A stretch of DNA of 8,666 nucleotides from Vulcanisaeta sp. MG_3 (lineage in GTDB: Archaea; Thermoproteota; Thermoprotei; Thermoproteales; Thermocladiaceae): assembly GCA_001516765.1 (NCBI GenBank), contig LOCH01000044.1:1-8666 (forward strand), given 5' to 3'. The translations under genes were made by a program, and so were the position numbers. This document shows positions 5,050-8,666 of the stretch, piece by piece. The first letter of the stretch is position 1. Every line of letters starts with the position of its first letter. The notes under the pieces are model-generated. The model worked only from the letters and a program-made list of their open reading frames with translations, did no database searches and was not told the DNA's origin.

Positions 5050-5925
5050 TTGGTAATTACCGTGCCTAGGCTCGATGCAGCGCCCCACATTGAGTTGATG
5101 GGCGAATCGGCGGTTTTGCATTGGGGTAGTGAAGTGATCAGGATTCCGAGGCTTAAGCATGGTGCCTTATTTCTAATGAGTGGTTACATTGGGTCTCAAC
5201 TGTGGGGTTGTGAGTATAAGCTCAGTCTTGACTACCTAAGGGGTAGGATTATCAATGAGAGCACCGTTTATGGATTATTGGAGCATTCCAGGCAGTTGGG
5301 TGTGGATGAGGAGATTCTTGGGTTGGATGTTGGTTGGACTCCCGTAATTATCAATAGGGGCGAGGAAGGCGCTTACTTCTTTAACGAGAAGATGAGGAAT
5401 TGGATTGGTTATGCTGATTTCACAAAACCATTTATCCAAGAACCCTCTCTAGTCATGGTTAGAAGTGATGTACCCATACTCGGGCTCCCAGATTTAATCA
5501 TAAACGTTGATGGGAAACCCGCTTATGTGATTGAGTTAAAGACCACGAGCAATCCAAGGAATATCAAAGTCGTTAGGGGTAGGGAAAGCCTACAGGCCGA
5601 GTCCTACTTCCACATGCTCACCTACCTAGGCCTTGACCCAAGGGGTGTTGCTGTCGTTAAGGTGATTAGGGGTGTTGACTTTCGCATCATTGACAACATC
5701 GATGTTATAATCAAGCACATGGAAAATGCTGAGGGCGCAATAACGCTCACAAAGCACGTGGTTATGCACCACATCAAGGTTAGGTCCTTCAATGACTTCC
5801 TTAAAGACGTTGATTATGCACTTGAGTACTGGCTAGGGCTTAGGAACCCAAGGCCGAACCCAAGTCGTGGATTATGCTCCCTCTGTGAACATAGGAGGGT
5901 TTGCCCATACAGCGTCGTTAGATGA
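5050..5925 (+). CDS. Cas4/RecB-like PD-(D/E)XK nuclease with iron-sulfur cysteines
   Basis: Predicted DNA nuclease of the Cas4/RecB/AddB type, 291 residues. Visible motifs in order: Cys54 in WGCEYKLSLDYL (the CPxxLxLxY site of Cas4), His79 in GLLEHSRQLG, Asp148 in LGLPDLIIN, Glu162-x-Lys164 in VIELKTT, the Gln182-x3-Tyr186 motif in LQAESYFHML, and C-terminal Cys276, Cys279 and Cys285 in CSLCEHRRVC. The four cysteines would bind a 4Fe-4S cluster that staples the fold, as in Cas4 and AddB. Cas4 proteins are usually about 200 residues, so this one has about 90 extra, mainly before the Asp motif. No cas genes or repeats are nearby, so a role in DNA repair or end processing is more likely than CRISPR adaptation; that is inference. 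Start TTG at 5050 is chosen from promoter spacing. Confidence 0.85.
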   Translation: MVITVPRLDAAPHIELMGESAVLHWGSEVIRIPRLKHGALFLMSGYIGSQLWGCEYKLSLDYLRGRIINESTVYGLLEHSRQLGVDEEILGLDVGWTPVIINRGEEGAYFFNEKMRNWIGYADFTKPFIQEPSLVMVRSDVPILGLPDLIINVDGKPAYVIELKTTSNPRNIKVVRGRESLQAESYFHMLTYLGLDPRGVAVVKVIRGVDFRIIDNIDVIIKHMENAEGAITLTKHVVMHHIKVRSFNDFLKDVDYALEYWLGLRNPRPNPSRGLCSLCEHRRVCPYSVVR

Positions 5926-6799
5926 ATCTACCGGCAGCACTTATTACTACTAGGTATGCAATGGGTAGTAACACCAGTGGTAGCAGTGATGATGTGAACG
6001 CGTAAACCAGTCCGAGTAGGGCTTCTACCATTGTTGCCCAGACCCACGTTGTCCTGATACCATTTCTGACGCATATACCGTAACCAAGCACTGATGGACA
6101 CTTAATAATCCTCCTGAAACTCATACCCGTCGAGCCATCAATGATCCTAACTTCACCATCAACCTGAATGCCAGCCAACGCCAGTAATTTCGGTAATGCT
6201 ATCGTGTACTTCGTGGGAATAACCCCGTCATAAAACGCTAAATCAACCAGGACCCTCTTGACGATCTCGGCTAAACTCATGGATTGCACGAGCTTCTCAC
6301 CAATCTCCACGGCCAAAGCCCTTCTAATGCTTAGGAAATTCACCATACCCGTTGGCTCGCCCGTCTTTGTGTCAAATGGTAACGAGGAACTGCCGGGTAG
6401 TTCTAGGAATGATGGGTATGGTAGCATTATGTCCGTTACGTGAATACCATCACCACTAATGGCTATATTAAATAATCGAACACTGGGTATAAAGTCTAGA
6501 ATTCTCCAAGTGTTGCTCAATGATGGTACGTAACCCCTAAAGAAATGTACTATGGACCCGTCATCCTTGATGAAGCGCATCATTAAGTATGCATAAAAAC
6601 CCCTTGGCGCGATGGAGATGACCCTCAATGGATTAAGTATTAACAGGTCTAGAGATAGAGGACATGTATCTCCAGTGCATGGATGTCTGGTTATTCCGTG
6701 GATTATAGCAACCCTATTCCTAAGCCCTACTACTGATGCGATAATGAGAATTAGGAAGATTGTGATTCCAACTATGAATGATATCATTGAATACTCCAT
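5918..6799 (-). CDS. Membrane protein with helices at both ends, unknown function
   Basis: 293 residues, not recognised. Residues about 6-25 (ISFIVGITIFLILIIASVVG) form a membrane helix followed by LRNR. Two further helices lie at about 252-268 and 271-288, just before the end. Between them is a domain of about 220 residues with many beta-like stretches (LRVISIAPRGFYAYLMMRFI, FNIAISGDGIHVTDIMLPYP) and a small helical part (IVKRVLVDLAFYDG). Cysteines occur as CTGDTC (41-46) and CPSVLGYGIC (about 233-242). If the domain is outside the cell these could be disulfides, but I cannot tell its side. ATG at 6799 has TTTAAA (6831-6826) about 29 bases upstream, so it is nearly leaderless. Its 3' end overlaps the Cas4-like gene by 8 bases, tail to tail. 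Confidence 0.75.
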   Translation of the reverse strand: MEYSMISFIVGITIFLILIIASVVGLRNRVAIIHGITRHPCTGDTCPLSLDLLILNPLRVISIAPRGFYAYLMMRFIKDDGSIVHFFRGYVPSLSNTWRILDFIPSVRLFNIAISGDGIHVTDIMLPYPSFLELPGSSSLPFDTKTGEPTGMVNFLSIRRALAVEIGEKLVQSMSLAEIVKRVLVDLAFYDGVIPTKYTIALPKLLALAGIQVDGEVRIIDGSTGMSFRRIIKCPSVLGYGICVRNGIRTTWVWATMVEALLGLVYAFTSSLLPLVLLPIAYLVVISAAGRFI

Positions 6800-6825
6800 T
6801 GCTTAGTATAATTCACGTTATCTTT

Positions 6826-6831
6826 TTTAAA
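6826..6831 (-). promoter_or_regulatory. TATA box of the 293-residue membrane protein gene
   Basis: TTTAAA on the minus strand, with a T/A-rich run on its downstream side, centred about 29 bases before the ATG at 6799. This predicts a leader of only a few bases. Confidence 0.55.
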
Positions 6832-6866
6832 TTATTTCATCAATTGTCTATTGATTATTTATAATT

Positions 6867-6882
6867 ATCAATAATTATTGAT
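6867..6882. promoter_or_regulatory. 16-bp palindrome upstream of the CBS gene, possible operator
   Basis: ATCAATAATTATTGAT is a perfect inverted repeat. It lies just upstream of the CBS-gene TATA box (6894-6900) and also between two divergent promoters. TTGATTAT occurs twice around it (6851-6858 and 6878-6885). Position and symmetry suit a dimeric winged-helix regulator, but AT-rich DNA gives such palindromes by chance fairly easily. Confidence 0.35.
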
Positions 6883-6893
6883 TATGCGTAAGG

Positions 6894-6900
6894 TTTTTAA
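6894..6900 (+). promoter_or_regulatory. TATA box of the CBS-domain gene
   Basis: TTTTTAA centred 27 bases before the ATG at 6924, giving a leaderless transcript. Confidence 0.65.
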
Positions 6901-6923
6901 GTGATAATGCATGGCAACTGCCG

Positions 6924-7364
6924 ATGAGCATTACAGTAGACAAAATAATAAAGAGAAAACCACTCGTAATAAATCAAAATGCCAGGGTTAAGGATGCCGT
7001 TGAGATAATGGCTAAGGAGAATGTGGGCTTATTAGTAATAGTGAATGATGCCGGCAAACCAATTGGCGTGATTTCTGAGAGGGATGTGGTTAGAGCTTTG
7101 GCGAGCGGTAAGGACTTGAACGCCAGGGTTACTGAGGCTGGCACTGTGGGTAAATTGGTAACGGTAAATCCTGGGGATAGTATTTACAAGGCTGCGTTAT
7201 TAATGAATGATAATAAGATCAGGCACTTAATTGTTATGGATGGTGAGAAGTTGCGTGGTGTCATATCGATTAGGGATATAATTAGTGAGGAGAGGGTTGT
7301 GTCAAGGCTTGCGGAGCTTGCTGAGGCTAAACCTGAGGTAGACGTTAGTGGAGGTGCAGATTAA
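6924..7364 (+). CDS. CBS-domain pair protein
   Basis: 146 residues made almost entirely of two CBS domains (about 5-60 and 70-125), which fold together into a Bateman module that binds adenine nucleotides such as AMP, ATP or SAM. The paired signature is clear: VKDAVEIMAKENVGLLVIV then GKPIGVISERDVVRAL in the first, and SIYKAALLMNDNKIRHLIVM then KLRGVISIRDIISEE in the second. ERD and IRD supply the Asp that usually contacts the ribose. A short helical tail and a polar end (DVSGGAD) follow. There is no attached enzyme or DNA-binding domain, so it is probably a stand-alone nucleotide sensor whose partner is unknown. It is leaderless from ATG at 6924. LeuRS begins 54 bases downstream on the same strand but has its own promoter signals. 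Confidence 0.92.
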   Translation: MSITVDKIIKRKPLVINQNARVKDAVEIMAKENVGLLVIVNDAGKPIGVISERDVVRALASGKDLNARVTEAGTVGKLVTVNPGDSIYKAALLMNDNKIRHLIVMDGEKLRGVISIRDIISEERVVSRLAELAEAKPEVDVSGGAD

Positions 7365-7365
7365 G

Positions 7366-7392
7366 TTTAAATTTGTTTGGGAATTGTTTAAA
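7366..7392 (+). promoter_or_regulatory. Two TATA-like boxes before leuS
   Basis: TTTAAA occurs at 7366-7371 and again at 7387-7392. The first would start transcription near 7395 and give a 24-base leader carrying the ribosome binding site. The second would start it near 7416, almost at the ATG, and leave the binding site outside the message. The strong binding site argues for the first. Confidence 0.5.
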
Positions 7393-7408
7393 AATGATGG
7401 TTTTTCTC

Positions 7409-7417
7409 GGGAGGTGA
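7409..7417 (+). promoter_or_regulatory. Strong Shine-Dalgarno sequence of leuS
   Basis: GGGAGGTGA is a near-perfect match to the 3' end of archaeal 16S rRNA. It ends one base before the ATG at 7419, which is unusually close. It is the only strong site in this window, where most genes look leaderless. Confidence 0.6.
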
Positions 7418-7418
7418 G

Positions 7419-8666
7419 ATGAGGGAGTTTAGGTCTAAGGTTGAAGAATTGTATGGTGATTTCCTTAGGGAGGTTAGGGAGATTGAACGTAAATGGCAGG
7501 AGGAATGGTATAACAAGGGGATCTTTAACGCCGAACCAAGGCCTGGTAAGCCCAAGTACTTCATTACCGTGCCCTACCCATACGTTTCCGGATCACCGCA
7601 TATTGGACATGGTAGGACGTTCACGATCGGCGACGTAGTGGCTAGGTATAAAAGAGCCAGGGGGTTCAATGTATTATATCCAATAGCATGGCACATAACT
7701 GGAACTCCCATTCAGTCAGTGGCCGATAGGATAATGAAGGGTGACCAGGACGATATCAAGCTCTACTCATGGTATGTGAGCTTATACGTAGATGACCCAG
7801 GTAAGGTTAAGGAGACTCTATCCACATTCACCAACCCATGGAATATAGCCAAGTTCTTCGCCTCTGTTTACGTCAGGGACTTCAAGTCCCTGGGCTTTTC
7901 CATGGATTTCAGGAGGCAATTCACAACAGGTGATCCTGATTATAATGCCTTCATAATATGGCAATACTATAGATTGAGGAATGCAGGTTACATAACCCAG
8001 GGTAGCCACGTGGTCCTGTACTCACCGGATGAGGGGCAGGCTGTCGGTGAGCACGATATCAAGGGTGGGGATGAAATAGCAATAGATATCCTGGAGTTCA
8101 ACCTCGTTAAGTTCAGGTTGGAGGGTTCGAACGAGTACTTGGTGGCTGCAACCCTGAGACCCGAGACTATATACGGCATAACCAATGTGTGGATTAACCC
8201 AAGCGTTGATTATGTTAGGGCTGAGGTAAATGGCGAGAGGTGGATAATCTCGAGACCAGCCGCCTGGAAGCTCAGTTACCAGGGTTATGACGTTAAGGTG
8301 CTTGGTACAGTGCGTGGTGAGGAATTGATTGGTAAGTACGTGGTGGCGCCGCTCATCAATAGGAGTGTTCCCGTACTACCCGCCTCCTTCGTTGATGAAA
8401 ACACAGGAACTGGGATAGTCTATAGCGTACCTGCCCACGCACCCTACGACTACATAGCCTTACTTGACCTCAAGAAGGATGAGAGCACCTTAAGTAAGTA
8501 TGGTATTAAGGATATTGTGGAGCGTATAGAGCCAATATCAATAATAAAACTCCCCAACTTATGGTAAGTACCCCGCTAAAGACGTTGTTGAGAAGCTCGG
8601 AGTAAAGAATCAGAATGACAGGGAAAGACTTGATGAGGCAACTAGGATTGTGTATAGGGAGGAGTT
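7419..8666 (+). CDS. leuS: Leucyl-tRNA synthetase, 5' part, with a +1 frameshift
   Basis: Class I synthetase that charges tRNA-Leu. The window holds about 415 of the roughly 950 codons of the archaeal enzyme. Residues 1-50 form the N-terminal helix (IERKWQEEWYNKGIF). The Rossmann core begins at YFITVPYPYVSGSPHIGHGRT, where HIGH is the ATP-binding motif. GFNVLYPIAWHITGTPI follows. The CP1 editing domain shows TLRPETIYGITN and GTGIVYSVPAHAPYDY, the latter with the Asp that anchors the amino group of leucine. The reading frame closes at TAA 8565-8567 after IIKLPNLW, but a frame one base later continues perfectly from 8560 (YGKYPAKDVVEKLGVKNQND...) to the window end. Removing one T at 8559-8560 restores the family sequence. 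Whether this is a broken gene, recoding or a sequencing error cannot be told here. Confidence 0.93.
8553..8567 (+). other. Frameshift site in leuS
   Basis: In the upstream frame the codons are CCC AAC TTA TGG TAA. Skipping one base after AAC gives TAT GGT AAG TAC CCC GCT, which continues the LeuRS protein. The shift therefore lies within about two codons of 8559. I see no clear slippery heptamer and no downstream hairpin strong enough to suggest programmed recoding. Confidence 0.85.

Noticed and set aside
5050..5925. CRISPR-associated cas4
   Set aside because: No cas1, cas2, other cas genes or repeat array occurs in the window, and neighbours are housekeeping or unknown genes.
7394..7417. 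Seven-codon frame (MMVFLGR) just before leuS, as a possible leader peptide
   Set aside because: Only one leucine codon, no attenuator-like hairpins, and its end coincides with the Shine-Dalgarno sequence; a chance frame is more likely.

Overview
The window looks like chromosomal DNA from a hyperthermophilic crenarchaeon. My best guess is the Thermoproteales, near Vulcanisaeta or Caldivirga. The case rests on four things: an archaeal aIF2 gamma and an archaeal-type leucyl-tRNA synthetase; a compact RNase P RNA with almost no specificity domain, the minimal form known from Pyrobaculum and relatives; TATA-like boxes about 25-28 bases before start codons at gene after gene, meaning leaderless mRNAs; and a preference for AGG arginine codons. 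I could not run any search, so the genus is inference.

Layout. Positions 1-88 hold a possible 3' end of an unidentified gene. Positions 144-210 form a GC-rich, self-complementary block that is probably a small structured RNA of unknown family. On the minus strand, 1927 to 282 is a two-gene translation/RNA-processing operon: aIF2 gamma, then a FCF1/VapC-like PIN-domain nuclease. Divergent from it, at about 2040-2263 on the plus strand, lies the RNase P RNA gene. The next 430 bases (2264-2692) are AT-rich and contain only a candidate 22-residue Lys/Glu peptide gene on the minus strand. Positions 2693-3633 carry two overlapping genes for small membrane proteins of unknown function, the second with a winged-helix-like N-terminus. 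Pyruvate kinase (minus, 3614-4975) converges on them. A divergent promoter region separates it from a Cas4/RecB-like iron-sulfur nuclease (plus, 5050-5925) that has no CRISPR context. A two-ended membrane protein (minus, 5918-6799) converges on that nuclease. Then come a double-CBS-domain protein (plus, 6924-7364) and the 5' part of leucyl-tRNA synthetase (plus, from 7419), which runs off the window and carries a +1 frameshift at about 8559.

How the parts fit. The recurring theme is translation and tRNA/rRNA maturation: aIF2 gamma (initiator tRNA delivery), PIN nuclease (probable rRNA processing), RNase P RNA (tRNA 5' maturation) and LeuRS (tRNA charging). Pyruvate kinase is the one clear metabolic enzyme. 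Genes are packed tightly, with 1-20 base overlaps and divergent promoters of 70-120 bases. I see no insertion sequence, CRISPR array, integrase or other sign of a mobile island. The most noteworthy items are the minimal RNase P RNA, with a 21-bp P1/P2 helix and a compensated change in its P4 core, the frameshifted leuS, the antisense-strand micro-gene, and the unassigned GC-rich RNA-like block.
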